Below, one piece after another: positions 17,502 through 27,436 of a stretch of DNA of 64,000 nt. Origin of the DNA: an uncultured Aquimarina sp. GTDB taxonomy: Bacteria > Bacteroidota > Bacteroidia > Flavobacteriales > Flavobacteriaceae. A program made the translations under genes and the position numbers. Location of the stretch: the NCBI GenBank assembly GCA_947499005.1, contig CANMML010000021.1:1-64000 (forward strand), written 5' to 3'. Under the pieces are notes generated by a model that ran no database searches, was not told the DNA's origin, and worked only from the letters and a program-made list of their open reading frames with translations. How positions within the stretch are numbered: the stretch's first letter is position 1; the number at the start of each line of letters is the position of its first letter.

Positions 17502-18158
17502 TTATAAGCTGCTATTACACTTGTCTTTAGTACTATCAAAAACCGAAATACAAGGAGTTACTAATAATTGTATTGAAGCATCGATAAGAATTGGTTCACT
17601 AAATATTCTATTGACCTCAACACCTATTGCAAATTTCAGCTGGTTTCTATCTGAAAAAGCTTTAAAATTTATTTCAGATAAATTCTCAAGACTTATACTG
17701 GTAGCATCCATGCTTTCAATGCCATCTAACTCTCCTAATTTTATAAGATCCATAGAAGTGTTTCCATCTACAAGATACAATGCAACACTATTTATAAAAT
17801 TTAAATTCGTAATACCTGCTGAATCAGATTCGAACCCAAATTCTATTTTTGCTAAACTTATTGAAGTGATATCCTCTTCACTTATATTATTGTCATCAAA
17901 CTCTTTTTGAAAATTAACATCTACAATTTGCTGAGCAATATCTGCTAAAGGGTCACTACTAGCAGTTATACTCAAAGAACCTAATCCACCTGGTATTGTT
18001 TCTCCAACTAAACCTGGCGTAAATGGGAATTTTGCGTTTTCATTAATATTAAATCTTATAAATTCCTCTATGTTATCCTCTACTTCTTTTTCATCACACG
18101 ATATCATTGCCATAACAACAAAAAGAGAAGAAAGTAGTATGCTAATTTTCGTTTTCAT
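17502..18158 (-). CDS. Hypothetical lipoprotein
   Basis: 218 residues with signal peptide and lipobox MAMISC (Cys21). The mature chain starts acidic (DEKEVEDNIEEF) and then alternates short beta-like segments, with a C-terminal IQLLVTPCISVFDSTKDKCNSS that contains two Cys. No family is recognised. It lies between the 542-residue-frame exported protein and the HDAC-like gene, 13 bp from the latter, so the three may form one transcript. Confidence 0.7.
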   Translation of the reverse strand: MKTKISILLSSLFVVMAMISCDEKEVEDNIEEFIRFNINENAKFPFTPGLVGETIPGGLGSLSITASSDPLADIAQQIVDVNFQKEFDDNNISEEDITSISLAKIEFGFESDSAGITNLNFINSVALYLVDGNTSMDLIKLGELDGIESMDATSISLENLSEINFKAFSDRNQLKFAIGVEVNRIFSEPILIDASIQLLVTPCISVFDSTKDKCNSSL

Positions 18159-18223
18159 AATTATTAAGTAAAGATGCTAGATAAAGGTATAACGTTTCAA
18201 CTTATAAAAACGATACCTAGTTG

Positions 18224-19825
18224 CTAAAATTTTATTAAGTGATAGTTTTTGTCTTGAATATTCAAGTAACTAAAGTAGTGACCTCCATTATGAAAAAAGA
18301 TGTTTTCCAATTGAAGAAGATCTTCTTCAATACTTACCCCTTCCATTCCATAATCATCGTCACTTTCATCGGTTTGCGGATTTTCAGCTAAGTATTTTGA
18401 GTATTTATTTTCTAACTCTTTATCATAAGATTCTATTCTTTCAAAAACAGTTTTAATGGGATCGCCGGCTATATGATTATAATCTTTATCAAAAAGACAA
18501 GAAATATAAGTTGATCTTGAAGATGAATATGATCCATAAGCAGCTACCATAGGATTAAAAGTAACACTAATTGCTCCAAATGCTCCTATAGGAAGCCCAC
18601 CCATAGGCATTCCAACCATTGGCATTCCAGGAGAACCTCTAAGTTCCTCATAACTCCCTATTCTCAATTGAAGTTTATCTCCAATTTTATAAGCTGAAAT
18701 ACCTGTTTCTCCTAAATGTGCTTTTCTTAAAAATTTAGAGGTTTTTTCCAACTCTCTTACTCTACCATTTAACAAACTCATTTCACCCCCATCTTTCTGA
18801 ATGATAGGTCCATTTTTGAATGTTATACTATCCTGTTTTTTTTGAATAATTGATTTTAAAACTTCTTTAGTCTTGAAATCATAAATTTTCAAAACCATTT
18901 CTTTACTATTCAAAACGATTTGATATAGGTTACCCCGATAGTAATATGAATTATTACTGAAGTTGTTTAAAACATCTGTATTTGACTCAGGGTGATTATT
19001 ATCCAAAGAATTAAGAAAGTAATTATCACCCGCGTTAGAGATATTATCTAATTTCTCTTTTTCAAAAGAATAACTCTTTTTTTCAAAATTCGAAACATCT
19101 AACTCAATTACTTTTGTTAACTCCTTGTCACTATCATTAGTAAAAAGCAAATATTTCCCTTCACTGTAGAGTTTTGTCTTTTTGGAAGTTATTTCAATTG
19201 GGTTAGGTACACGGACATCTATTTTCTGAATATCCTTTAAATAACTATAAGCGTATTTTTTGAACCCTCCTACCGGCGTGAATTCAAAATCTTCAAATGA
19301 GACCTTTTTCTTATCAAAAGAAGATGTTTTTTCAGAATATTCATGAAAATTAACATCGTTTTGAGACTTCAATGCTGTTAGGATATAAAAACGATCATTT
19401 ATTGAAACCGCAGTTAAGTACTTTTCTTTCCTTTTATCTATTTCTAAAAAAGAAGACTTAGAAGATAACTCCTCAAAATCTATATCAATCTTCCCGTATT
19501 TCTTTTTAGAATTATTTGTAAAAAATATTGAATAGGTCTGATAACCTATCTGATAACCTATGAAATTTTTAAATTTTTTATCTATCGGATTGCCTTCAAA
19601 ACTCTTTAAGATTCTAAAATTTTCATCTAATAAATAGTAATTCGTTTTAAGCTCGTCTTCTATCAACACAAGTAAATCACCGTTTTCCGGATTACTCACA
19701 GTTAGAGATTCTTTTGAATCATAAAAAATCGACTTAAAGTTAACAGGTATTATTGCCGCTTCATTTTGACCATAAACAATAATACCTCCTAAAGCAATTA
19801 GCAGAGCTAAGACTTTTTTCAACAT
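18224..19825 (-). CDS. Exported protein of unknown function
   Basis: 533 residues from the ATG at 19825 (MLKKVLALLIALGGIIVYGQ), a clean signal peptide; the longer frame adds nine residues with no signal character. The body alternates beta strands and lysine-rich turns, reminiscent of a repeated-strand propeller (YLLDENFRILKSFEGN, YLLFTNDSDKELTKV). A Gly/Met/Pro stretch (GMPMVGMPMGGLPIGAFGAI) near residue 425 is unusual. The C-terminus is acidic then ends YLNIQDKNYHLIKF. No family recognised. It is the first gene of a likely operon with the lipoprotein. Confidence 0.65.
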   Translation of the reverse strand: MLKKVLALLIALGGIIVYGQNEAAIIPVNFKSIFYDSKESLTVSNPENGDLLVLIEDELKTNYYLLDENFRILKSFEGNPIDKKFKNFIGYQIGYQTYSIFFTNNSKKKYGKIDIDFEELSSKSSFLEIDKRKEKYLTAVSINDRFYILTALKSQNDVNFHEYSEKTSSFDKKKVSFEDFEFTPVGGFKKYAYSYLKDIQKIDVRVPNPIEITSKKTKLYSEGKYLLFTNDSDKELTKVIELDVSNFEKKSYSFEKEKLDNISNAGDNYFLNSLDNNHPESNTDVLNNFSNNSYYYRGNLYQIVLNSKEMVLKIYDFKTKEVLKSIIQKKQDSITFKNGPIIQKDGGEMSLLNGRVRELEKTSKFLRKAHLGETGISAYKIGDKLQLRIGSYEELRGSPGMPMVGMPMGGLPIGAFGAISVTFNPMVAAYGSYSSSRSTYISCLFDKDYNHIAGDPIKTVFERIESYDKELENKYSKYLAENPQTDESDDDYGMEGVSIEEDLLQLENIFFHNGGHYFSYLNIQDKNYHLIKF

Positions 19826-19888
19826 ATAAACTAATTTAGTTTGATACGCCAAACATAAAATTTAAAAATAACGTATACAATAAGCTCA

Positions 19889-21949
19889 CTAACTAATCTT
19901 AGCTCCAGCTGAAACACCTTCCTCATCAGGATTCACAAAGACCAATTTACCATCCGGGGTTTCTGTCATCAAAATCATCCCTTCACTCTCTACTCCTCTC
20001 AATTTACGCGGAGCTAGATTGATTAAAACACTTACTTGCTTACCGATAATGGCCTCAGGAGCAAAATACTCGGCAATTCCTGATACGATTGTTCTTGTAT
20101 CTACACCTGTATCTACTTTAAGTACTAATAATTTCTTGGCTTTAGGCATTTTTTCTGCTTCGATGATCGTACCAGTACGTATATCTAGCTTCGTAAAATC
20201 TTCAAAAGTACAGGTCTCTTTTTGTGGCTCTACTTCTTTACTAGCCGCTTCGTTTGCCTTTTTTGTAGCTTCTAACTTATCCAATTGTTGTTGAATCGTT
20301 TCATCTTCAATCTTACTGAATAACAATTCACTTTTATTGATTTGATGACCCGCAGGTAATAAACTTTCAACCGTAGCAATTTCTAACCACTTGGTAACGG
20401 ATGTTTCTATATTCAGAATAGATTTTAATTTAGCTGCGGTAAATGGTAAAAATGGTTCACACATTGATGCCAAACCTGAAGCTATTTGCAATGCAACATA
20501 CATAACCGTTTTTGTTCGAGCCTCATCGGTCTTCACCAACTTCCATGGCTCTAGATCTGCTAAATATTTATTTCCTAAACGAGCGATATTCATCATTTCC
20601 TGACTTGCTTCGCGGAAACGGTAGCGCTCTAACGAGCTTTCAATTACTGATGGATAAGCTTTTAATTTTGCCAAAGTTTCTTCATCGATTGGCTCCAATT
20701 CTGAAGGTGTTGGCACCACCCCATCATAATATTTATTCGTTAATACTACAGCACGGTTGATAAAGTTTCCGAAAATGGCAACTAACTCATTATTATTTCT
20801 TGCTTGAAAATCTTTCCAAGTAAAATCATTATCCTTAGTTTCGGGTGCATTTGCAGTCAAAGCATAACGTAATACATCTTGTTGCCCTGGAAATTCTTCT
20901 AAATATTCATGCAACCAAACTGCCCAATTTTTACTTGTAGACAATTTATTCCCTTCTAAATTCAGGAACTCATTAGCTGGCACATTATCTGGTAAAATAT
21001 AATCACCTGCTGCTTTTAACATACTTGGAAACACGATACAGTGAAATACAATGTTATCTTTCCCTATAAAGTGCACTAATTTTGTATCCTCTTTCTTCCA
21101 ATAGTCTTCCCAGTTTTTACCTTCTCTAGCAGCCCATTCTTTGGTAGAAGAAATATAACCAATAGGTGCATCGAACCAGACATAAAGTACTTTCCCTTCT
21201 CCTCCTTCTACAGGTACTGGAATCCCCCAATCTAAATCTCTTGTTACCGCACGAGGTCTTAACCCATCATCGATCCATGATTTACATTGGCCATACACAT
21301 TGGCTTTCCAATCTTTTTTATGCCCATCTAAAATCCATTCTTTTAAAAAACCTTCATATTGGTCTAGTGGCAAAAACCAATGCTTTGTACTTTTAGTTAT
21401 AGGCTCTGCTCCAGAAAGCGTTGATTTAGGGTTTATTAAATCCGTTGCATTTAACGAGCTACCACATTTTTCACATTGATCCCCGTAAGCCTCTTCATTA
21501 TTACATTTTGGGCAGGTACCCGTAACAAATCGATCTGCTAAAAATTGATTAGCCTCTGGGTCATATAGTTGCTCCGTTACTTCCTCAACAAACTGCCCTT
21601 TTTCATGCATGCTTTTAAAGAATTCACCAGCAGTTTCATGGTGAATTTGTTTAGAAGTTCGCGAATAGTTATCGAACGAAATACCAAATTCTTCAAATGA
21701 GTCCTTGATAATCGTATGATATTTATCGATGATCACCTGTGGCGAAACTCCTTCTTTTTTTGCTCTCATCGGAATAGCAACTCCATGCTCATCACTACCT
21801 CCAATCAATACTACATCTTTATCTAAAGCCCTTAAATAACGAGCATAAATATCAGCTGGCACATAAACTCCTGCCATATGACCTATATGTATTGGTCCAT
21901 TCGTATAAGGTAAAGCTGTGGTAATCGTATATCTCTTCGGTGTGTTCAT
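19889..21949 (-). CDS. metG: Methionine--tRNA ligase
   Basis: This class I synthetase charges tRNA-Met. The HIGH motif is at residues 21-24 (PIHIGHM); the zinc knuckle is [17 protein letters not shown]; the second signature is the KLSTS form of KMSKS; an anticodon-binding helical domain follows; and a C-terminal EMAP/Trbp111-like tRNA-binding domain ([18 protein letters not shown], then [13 protein letters not shown]) is fused by a Lys/Glu-rich linker. The 686 residues fit the dimer-type long form. It is monocistronic as far as seen, with a candidate -7 box at 22055. Confidence 0.97.
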   Translation of the reverse strand: MNTPKRYTITTALPYTNGPIHIGHMAGVYVPADIYARYLRALDKDVVLIGGSDEHGVAIPMRAKKEGVSPQVIIDKYHTIIKDSFEEFGISFDNYSRTSKQIHHETAGEFFKSMHEKGQFVEEVTEQLYDPEANQFLADRFVTGTCPKCNNEEAYGDQCEKCGSSLNATDLINPKSTLSGAEPITKSTKHWFLPLDQYEGFLKEWILDGHKKDWKANVYGQCKSWIDDGLRPRAVTRDLDWGIPVPVEGGEGKVLYVWFDAPIGYISSTKEWAAREGKNWEDYWKKEDTKLVHFIGKDNIVFHCIVFPSMLKAAGDYILPDNVPANEFLNLEGNKLSTSKNWAVWLHEYLEEFPGQQDVLRYALTANAPETKDNDFTWKDFQARNNNELVAIFGNFINRAVVLTNKYYDGVVPTPSELEPIDEETLAKLKAYPSVIESSLERYRFREASQEMMNIARLGNKYLADLEPWKLVKTDEARTKTVMYVALQIASGLASMCEPFLPFTAAKLKSILNIETSVTKWLEIATVESLLPAGHQINKSELLFSKIEDETIQQQLDKLEATKKANEAASKEVEPQKETCTFEDFTKLDIRTGTIIEAEKMPKAKKLLVLKVDTGVDTRTIVSGIAEYFAPEAIIGKQVSVLINLAPRKLRGVESEGMILMTETPDGKLVFVNPDEEGVSAGAKIS

Positions 21950-21962
21950 TTCTTAATTTTTA

Positions 21963-21978
21963 GCCCACGTTGTGGGTT
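21963..21978. repeat. CCCAC-type hairpin upstream of metG
   Basis: The string gcccacgttgtgggtt is a short stem just before the metG start. A relative, cccacaacatggg, occurs at 43841-43853 before thiS. Such strings look like a dispersed intergenic repeat. Confidence 0.4.
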
Positions 21979-22054
21979 GAATCTCATGAGGCTAACCTCG
22001 TATTTAAACAATATCATTATGGTTAAACTTGTCCTGAAACAAATAACCAAGGCG

Positions 22055-22062
22055 CAAAATTA
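22055..22062 (-). promoter_or_regulatory. Putative -7 box of metG
   Basis: On the minus strand TAATTTTG matches TANNTTTG, about 106 bp before the metG ATG. No clear -33 element. Confidence 0.4.
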
Positions 22063-22127
22063 AGAATTAAAGATGGAAGATAAATTCTGAACTAAAGATT
22101 TGAAGCCATTAATTTTAAATTATAGCA

Positions 22128-22874
22128 CTAAGACTTCTTATCATTAAGATTCCAGTCATATTTGATAAACCCATTGTTTACCTGTGACTCAATTTTAATA
22201 GTACTGTACTCATTTATAAAATTCACTATTGTACCTGCATCACTTTCAAAATCTTTTTTAAACCATCGAAATAATTGAGATAATTTATATTCTGTTCCCG
22301 TGATTATATTTCTATTTGAATCATTTATAAATGCTGTTGTTTGTCTTTTCAACAATTTATCCAAATTATCTCCTGTGTAAGGCACGTTAGCTATTGGCGG
22401 ACAAGATGACGAAGCACAATTAATTGCAAAATGTATTCTAGCATCCCCAAATTTCCTTAAAATTTCATGTTCAACTTTACCAAGACTCATTTCCTCTCCA
22501 TTAATTTCAAAAAAAACTGTAGACCAAGGCTTTGTAGTATCTTTAATAGAAGCTAAAGGATAAAAATTCATGATATATTTTATCGAATAAGCATTGTAGA
22601 CATTTATCCAATAAGCCATCCTTTCTTCTTTTGTCCACGAATCATCAATTTTTGTATTGCTGAGAATTCTTAAGAAAGCTTCGAACTCTCTCATATTTTG
22701 TTCCACCCATTTGTAATCTACCCTTCCATCCTCAGCTAACGCATTATTCAAAATAAACCTCCAGAGGATATAATTGACTTTAGCATCATCTTCGCTATTG
22801 TTTGAATATTCTATTTCTTTTGCCAACGAGACATAAGAAAGAAGTACTGTAAGTAGGAATAAAATAGTTTTCAT
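22128..22874 (-). CDS. DUF547 domain protein, exported
   Basis: 248 residues: signal peptide (MKTILFLLTVLLSYVSLA) then the DUF547 domain. Family landmarks are AYWINVYNAYSIKYIM, and the Cys-containing block HFAINCASSSCPPI, followed by FINDSNRN and WFKKDFE. DUF547 proteins are found in bacterial envelopes and in plants; the cysteine/histidine arrangement hints at a hydrolase-like or thiol site, but no activity is established. It stands alone between metG and rnhA. The gap 22875-23070 shows no gene. Confidence 0.88.
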   Translation of the reverse strand: MKTILFLLTVLLSYVSLAKEIEYSNNSEDDAKVNYILWRFILNNALAEDGRVDYKWVEQNMREFEAFLRILSNTKIDDSWTKEERMAYWINVYNAYSIKYIMNFYPLASIKDTTKPWSTVFFEINGEEMSLGKVEHEILRKFGDARIHFAINCASSSCPPIANVPYTGDNLDKLLKRQTTAFINDSNRNIITGTEYKLSQLFRWFKKDFESDAGTIVNFINEYSTIKIESQVNNGFIKYDWNLNDKKS

Positions 22875-23070
22875 TTGAGGTGTATGTGAAATTTATATTA
22901 GACATACCACAGTTTCTACCAAAACTATTTTAGCATAAAACATTCAAAAAACCAAACATCTTGGTGTAGGTATACAAGATATTTATGTAGGAAAAACTTT
23001 ATGATGTTTCGAGGCTAGCATTGAAGGAATTCACCGCAGCATTGACTAAATATATTAAAAAAAATTAAAC

Positions 23071-23706
23071 TTATTTCCTTCCAAAATCTGCTGGAATCTC
23101 CCCCCAAGCTTTGGTTTCCCACTTTACAATTGTAGTATCGTAAGTGTTATTTTTAAGCCATTGCTCGGCACGATACACCAATTCAAATACTTTTTCGTTT
23201 TTCGAATTCATTGAAAGTTTGGTCTTACATTTTTTCTGACGAACCCAACTCATTGCAATTTTAGAATCGGTATACAACAGCCTATCGCTTTTTTGTTGTT
23301 TTAAAAAAGCAAGCCCATGTACTAGCGCCAAAAACTCTCCTATATTATTGGTTCCTTGAGCAAAAGGCCCTTGTTTAAACAATTCTTTTTCGGTTTGGGT
23401 ATCGACTCCGCGGTATTCCATTATCCCAGGATTACCACTACTAGCCGCATCTACAGCTATAGAATATAGATTTGGCTCTCCAATACGATCGAGTTCTTCT
23501 TGAGATAATTTAGGTTTAGACATTTTCTTACCCACATAATCTGCATAAACCCCATTAAAAGCTTTCTGAGCCTCTTCTAAATTTAAAAAAGATTTGTATT
23601 GTGCCTGCGGGTAGTTAAAAATGGCTTCTTTACAAGCTTTCCAATTCTTAAAGATGCCTTCTTTATGTCCTTGCCAGACTACGTAGTATTTCTGTTTTTT
23701 TGCCAA
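23071..23706 (-). CDS. rnhA: Ribonuclease H1 with N-terminal viroplasmin domain
   Basis: 211 residues. Residues 1-55 are the viroplasmin/RHBD RNA-DNA hybrid-binding domain (KYYVVWQGHKEGIFKNWKAC). Residues about 75-211 are the RNase H domain, with catalytic Asp in IAVDAASSGNPG, Glu in NNIGEFLALVHG, Asp in LLYTDSKIAMSW and a late Asp in ADFGRK. It cleaves RNA in hybrids. The only usable start is TTG at 23706, since the preceding codon is a stop; MAKK fits the family N-terminus. A 7-nt-periodic repeat abuts this start codon. Confidence 0.93.
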   Translation of the reverse strand: MAKKQKYYVVWQGHKEGIFKNWKACKEAIFNYPQAQYKSFLNLEEAQKAFNGVYADYVGKKMSKPKLSQEELDRIGEPNLYSIAVDAASSGNPGIMEYRGVDTQTEKELFKQGPFAQGTNNIGEFLALVHGLAFLKQQKSDRLLYTDSKIAMSWVRQKKCKTKLSMNSKNEKVFELVYRAEQWLKNNTYDTTIVKWETKAWGEIPADFGRK

Positions 23707-23787
23707 TTAGTAGTCTTTAGTAGTTAGTCATTAGTCCCTAGTTAAATTTAATTTTACAACTCTCAACTCAAAACCCCCCAACTATTC
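23706..23787. repeat. 7-nt-periodic repeat filling the purN-rnhA gap
   Basis: The left tract (23706-23747) reads ttagtag, tctttag, tagttag, tcattag, tccctag. The right tract (23757-23787) reads acaactc, tcaactc, aaaaccc, cccaact. Each has a clear period of 7, but the arms pair poorly, unlike the other elements. The left tract touches the rnhA TTG start and the right one covers the purN stop. Confidence 0.55.
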
Positions 23788-24351
23788 TTTATATAATAAT
23801 TCCTCTATCACCTTCGGAAAATGCTCGTACTCTAATTGATGAATACGCTCTGCAATATCTTCTGGGCTTTTAACATCAGATACATTTGTTTCTGCTTGAA
23901 AAATAGCGGCACCCTCATCATAATTTTCATTTACATAATGAATAGTAATTCCAGAAATGGACTCTTTATTTTCAAAAACAGCTTTATGAACATGCTTCCC
24001 ATACATTCCTTTCCCTCCGTATTTTGGTAATAATGCAGGATGTACATTAATTATTTTATTGGGAAATTCTTGAATTAGATTTTCAGGAAATTTCCATAAA
24101 AACCCTGCAAGCACTATTAGATCTGGGCTTGCATCTTTAACAATATGCAATACATCATTGGTTTCATAAAAAGAAGCTCTATCAAAATGTAGAGCTGTAA
24201 CTCCTAATTTAGTCGCACGCTGCAACACTTTTGCTTTTAGTTTGTTACTAAATACGTGAGTGACTTCTGCTTTTTGGTTATCTTGAAAATAATTAATGAT
24301 ATTTTCAGCATTAGTTCCTGATCCAGAAGCAAATATGATGATCTTTTTCAT
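23782..24351 (-). CDS. purN: Phosphoribosylglycinamide formyltransferase
   Basis: PurN transfers the formyl group of 10-formyl-THF to GAR in purine synthesis. The 189 residues match the family. The phosphate loop FASGSGTNAENI, the catalytic NVHPALLPKYGGKGMYG (Asn, His) and the following HYVNENYDEGAAIFQ with catalytic Asp are all present. The start is set at ATG 24351 (MKKIIIFASGSG); the longer frame adds eight unlikely residues. It lies upstream of rnhA on the same strand and divergent from acpP. Confidence 0.96.
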   Translation of the reverse strand: MKKIIIFASGSGTNAENIINYFQDNQKAEVTHVFSNKLKAKVLQRATKLGVTALHFDRASFYETNDVLHIVKDASPDLIVLAGFLWKFPENLIQEFPNKIINVHPALLPKYGGKGMYGKHVHKAVFENKESISGITIHYVNENYDEGAAIFQAETNVSDVKSPEDIAERIHQLEYEHFPKVIEELLYKE

Positions 24352-24532
24352 TTTCGGCTGTTTACATAGATACACGAATTCAAAATTAAACTATTACAAG
24401 CACCTAAAAATGAGAATATAAAATTATTTGAATACACTCATTTAGAAAGCTAATTTTTAATAAATTAGATAAAATTAATTGTCACAGGGAATAAGTTAAC
24501 ACCGATAAAAACTACATTTTTTTAGATAAGTG

Positions 24533-24561
24533 TTGTTTTATAATAAAGTTTGCTATTTTTG
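24533..24561 (+). promoter_or_regulatory. Promoter of acpP-fabF-rnc
   Basis: A TTG at 24533-24535 and TATTTTTG at 24554-24561, spaced by 18 bp, fit the Bacteroidota -33/-7 pattern well. The acpP ATG follows 26 bp after the -7 box. Confidence 0.7.
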
Positions 24562-24587
24562 CGACTTAAACTAAAAATAAATACATT

Positions 24588-24821
24588 ATGTCAGACATTG
24601 CATCAAGAGTAAAAGCAATTATCGTTGACAAATTAGGAGTTGACGAAAATGAAGTAGTTACAGACGCTAGTTTTACAAACGACCTTGGGGCTGATTCATT
24701 GGACACTGTTGAGTTAATCATGGAATTCGAAAAAGAATTTGATATTCAAATCCCTGATGATCAAGCAGAAAACATTGCGACCGTAGGTCAAGCAATTTCT
24801 TATATTGAAAACGCAAAGTAA
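24588..24821 (+). CDS. acpP: Acyl carrier protein
   Basis: ACP carries growing acyl chains in fatty acid synthesis. It has 77 residues, is acidic, and shows the phosphopantetheine attachment motif [16 protein letters not shown], with the modified Ser in DSL. It leads the run acpP-fabF-rnc, a common order in Bacteroidota, 18 bp before fabF and behind a good promoter. Confidence 0.98.
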   Translation: MSDIASRVKAIIVDKLGVDENEVVTDASFTNDLGADSLDTVELIMEFEKEFDIQIPDDQAENIATVGQAISYIENAK

Positions 24822-24839
24822 TTAATACTTACTCATAGT

Positions 24840-26093
24840 ATGGAGTTGAAAAGAGTTGTTGTAACAGGATTAGGGGCACTTACGCCAATTGGTAACAATA
24901 TATCAGAATATTGGGACGGTTTAATTAATGGAAAAAGTGGCGCTGGGCGTATCACACATTTCGAACCTGAAAAATTCAAAACTCAATTTGCATGCGAAGT
25001 GAAAAACTTCAATGTAAATGATTTCATACCTAGAAAAGAAGCAAGAAGACTTGATAAGTTTTCTCAATACGCTGTAGTAGCATCGGACGAAGCTATTCAA
25101 GATTCTAAGTTAGACCCAGAAACCATCGACAAAAAACGTGTTGGTGTAATTTGGGGTGCTGGAATCGGTGGTATTGAAACCTTTCACAATGAGGTTAGAG
25201 ATTTTACAAAAGGGGATGGAACACCTCGTTTCAACCCCTTTTTTATTCCAAAAATGATTGCTGATATCGCGCCTGGCCATATTTCCATTAAGAATGGATT
25301 TATGGGACCTAGTTACACGACGGTATCTGCTTGTGCATCTTCGGCGAACGCTATTATAGATGCTTTAAATTACATTCGTTTAGGTCATTGCGACGTTATC
25401 ATCACTGGTGGTAGTGAAGCTGCTGTTACCGAATCTGGTATTGGAGGGTTTAATGCCCTACAAGCCTTATCAACGAATAATGAAAACCCAGAACAAGCTT
25501 CTAGACCATTCGATGCAAATCGAGATGGTTTTGTATTAGGAGAAGGTGCTGGTGCATTAATCTTAGAAGAATACGAGCATGCAAAAGCTCGTGGTGCTAA
25601 AATTTATGCAGAAGTTATCGGAGGAGGTCTTTCTTCCGATGCTTATCACATGACTGCTCCACATCCTGAAGGTACTGGAGTAATTGCTGTGATGGAAAAT
25701 TGCTTGAATAACGCTGGCATCAAACCAGAAGATGTAGATATCATTAATACACATGGTACTTCTACTCCTCTTGGTGATGTAGCGGAATTAAAAGCAATAT
25801 CTAAAGTTTTTGGAGATCATGCCAAAAACATTAATATCAATTCGACAAAATCTATGACAGGTCACTTATTAGGAGCTGCTGGTGCAATTGAAGCCGTAGC
25901 CTCTATATTGTCTCTTGAACATGGCATTGTCCCTCCAACAATCAATCACAATACTGTTGATGAAAATATCAATCCTGAATTGAATTTGACATTAAACACC
26001 GCTCAAAAGCGTGAAGCTAAAATAGCCATGAGTAATACTTTTGGGTTTGGTGGTCATAATGCTTGTATTGTATTGAAAAAAATTGAAGCATAA
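24840..26093 (+). CDS. fabF: Beta-ketoacyl-ACP synthase II
   Basis: FabF condenses malonyl-ACP with acyl-ACP in chain elongation. The 417 residues show the nucleophile Cys in TVSACASSANAI, the two catalytic His in THGTSTPLGD and GHLLGAAGAIEA, and the closing NTFGFGGHNACIV. It sits between acpP and rnc with short gaps (18 and 8 bp). Confidence 0.98.
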   Translation: MELKRVVVTGLGALTPIGNNISEYWDGLINGKSGAGRITHFEPEKFKTQFACEVKNFNVNDFIPRKEARRLDKFSQYAVVASDEAIQDSKLDPETIDKKRVGVIWGAGIGGIETFHNEVRDFTKGDGTPRFNPFFIPKMIADIAPGHISIKNGFMGPSYTTVSACASSANAIIDALNYIRLGHCDVIITGGSEAAVTESGIGGFNALQALSTNNENPEQASRPFDANRDGFVLGEGAGALILEEYEHAKARGAKIYAEVIGGGLSSDAYHMTAPHPEGTGVIAVMENCLNNAGIKPEDVDIINTHGTSTPLGDVAELKAISKVFGDHAKNININSTKSMTGHLLGAAGAIEAVASILSLEHGIVPPTINHNTVDENINPELNLTLNTAQKREAKIAMSNTFGFGGHNACIVLKKIEA

Positions 26094-26101
26094 TAATCCC
26101 A

Positions 26102-26842
26102 ATGGATTTCTTAAAAAATATCTTAAATTCTCTTCCTTCAAAAAAACAGGAAGGGGATTTTTTTTTATTCATCCAAAGAGTACTAGGCTTTAAACCTAAA
26201 AATATAGTCTTTTACGAAACGGCTTTTACCCATCGCTCTATCGGGAAAAAAGATGAGCACGGAAACCCTTTGCATTACGAACGCCTAGAATTTTTAGGAG
26301 ATTCGATGTTAGGAGCCGTCATTGCCGCCTATCTTTTTGATGAAGTACCTTCAGGAAACGAAGGGTATCTTACTAAAATGCGATCAAAAGTAGTAAGTCG
26401 AAAGCATTTAAATGAACTTGGAAAGGATCTAAATCTTGTTTCTCAACTTCGTACTAAAATTCCTCAAGATCAATTTGGCATCAATATTCACGGAAATCTT
26501 TTCGAAGCACTAATAGGTGCTATTTATTTAGATCGTGGCTATGAATATTGCAAAAAATTCCTTTTTGATACTGTCATTAACCCTTATGTTGATATTGAAA
26601 ATTTAGAAAGTCAAGTAATCAGCTATAAAAGTTTATTGATTGAATGGTTCCAAAAAAAGAAACACAATTTCAAATACGAAGTTTATGAAGATACAGGAGT
26701 TGAAGAATACCGACATTTTGCAGTAAAACTTTGGGTGAACGATAGAGTAGTCGCAAAAGCAAGGGCTACTTCTAAGAAAAAAGCAGAAGAAAAGGCTTCA
26801 AAAAGAGCATTTTTTGCATTTCAGCAAAAAATGGAGGACTAA
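26102..26842 (+). CDS. rnc: Ribonuclease III
   Basis: RNase III cuts double-stranded RNA during rRNA and mRNA maturation. The 246 residues hold the signature ERLEFLGDSMLGAVIA and the second metal site region NLFEALIGAIYLDRG in the N-terminal domain, then a double-stranded RNA-binding domain (KSLLIEWFQKKKHNFKYEV to KKAEEKASKRAF). It is co-transcribed with acpP-fabF. It is worth noting that the inverted arms around the S23 genes of this genome, if transcribed, would be natural substrates. Confidence 0.97.
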   Translation: MDFLKNILNSLPSKKQEGDFFLFIQRVLGFKPKNIVFYETAFTHRSIGKKDEHGNPLHYERLEFLGDSMLGAVIAAYLFDEVPSGNEGYLTKMRSKVVSRKHLNELGKDLNLVSQLRTKIPQDQFGINIHGNLFEALIGAIYLDRGYEYCKKFLFDTVINPYVDIENLESQVISYKSLLIEWFQKKKHNFKYEVYEDTGVEEYRHFAVKLWVNDRVVAKARATSKKKAEEKASKRAFFAFQQKMED

Positions 26843-26939
26843 AATTTCGAAATCGTTATATTCGCTTTAGCTTTTTTTTAAGAGTAAATAAGCTGCTCTT
26901 TTTATTTGTATCTTTCGACGGATTTTCAAACCATCAAAT

Positions 26940-27431
26940 GTGCCTAAATTAATACTTGATGATTTTGACTTAGAACCTATTTATTTAATTGGTATCTACA
27001 CAAACATGGAAAGCTTTCGATTAGCTTTTTATTTAAATCGAGAATTAGGCATACAATTGAAAAGGAGTGAAAATGACATGATGCTTTACGGTAAGGATGG
27101 AGAGACAACAAACTTTCCTTTTTTTTTGTTTCATAATGAAAAAGAAGACATCCTATTTACTCTTATCGAGAATAAGGCAAGTGTAGAAAGAAAGAGCAAA
27201 GACGATGAACAGGTGGATCTTTTTACAAGCCTGCCATCATTAGATATTGAAGAAAAGTATTTAATTCCTGAAGAGGAAACTGTAGATTACTTTTTTAAAA
27301 TAGAAACCGAATTACTAGAATCTTATGATTTTGATCATCTGATTTCTTTAATAAAAAAAATACCCCAAATAATCACTGTCAGAAGCATTGATTATGAGGG
27401 ATTGAAAAACAAAAATAATCTAATTTTTTGA
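26940..27431 (+). CDS. IPExxxVDY family protein
   Basis: 163 residues of a small Bacteroidota family named for its motif, here LIPEEETVDYFFKIE near residue 118. The function is unknown. It lies directly before pyk with 5 bp between, the usual neighbourhood for this family. The frame starts at GTG 26940 (MPKLILDDFDLEPIYLIG); the ATG two bases earlier is in another frame. The 97 bp before it hold a weak hairpin and no gene. Confidence 0.85.
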   Translation: MPKLILDDFDLEPIYLIGIYTNMESFRLAFYLNRELGIQLKRSENDMMLYGKDGETTNFPFFLFHNEKEDILFTLIENKASVERKSKDDEQVDLFTSLPSLDIEEKYLIPEEETVDYFFKIETELLESYDFDHLISLIKKIPQIITVRSIDYEGLKNKNNLIF

Positions 27432-27436
27432 TATCC

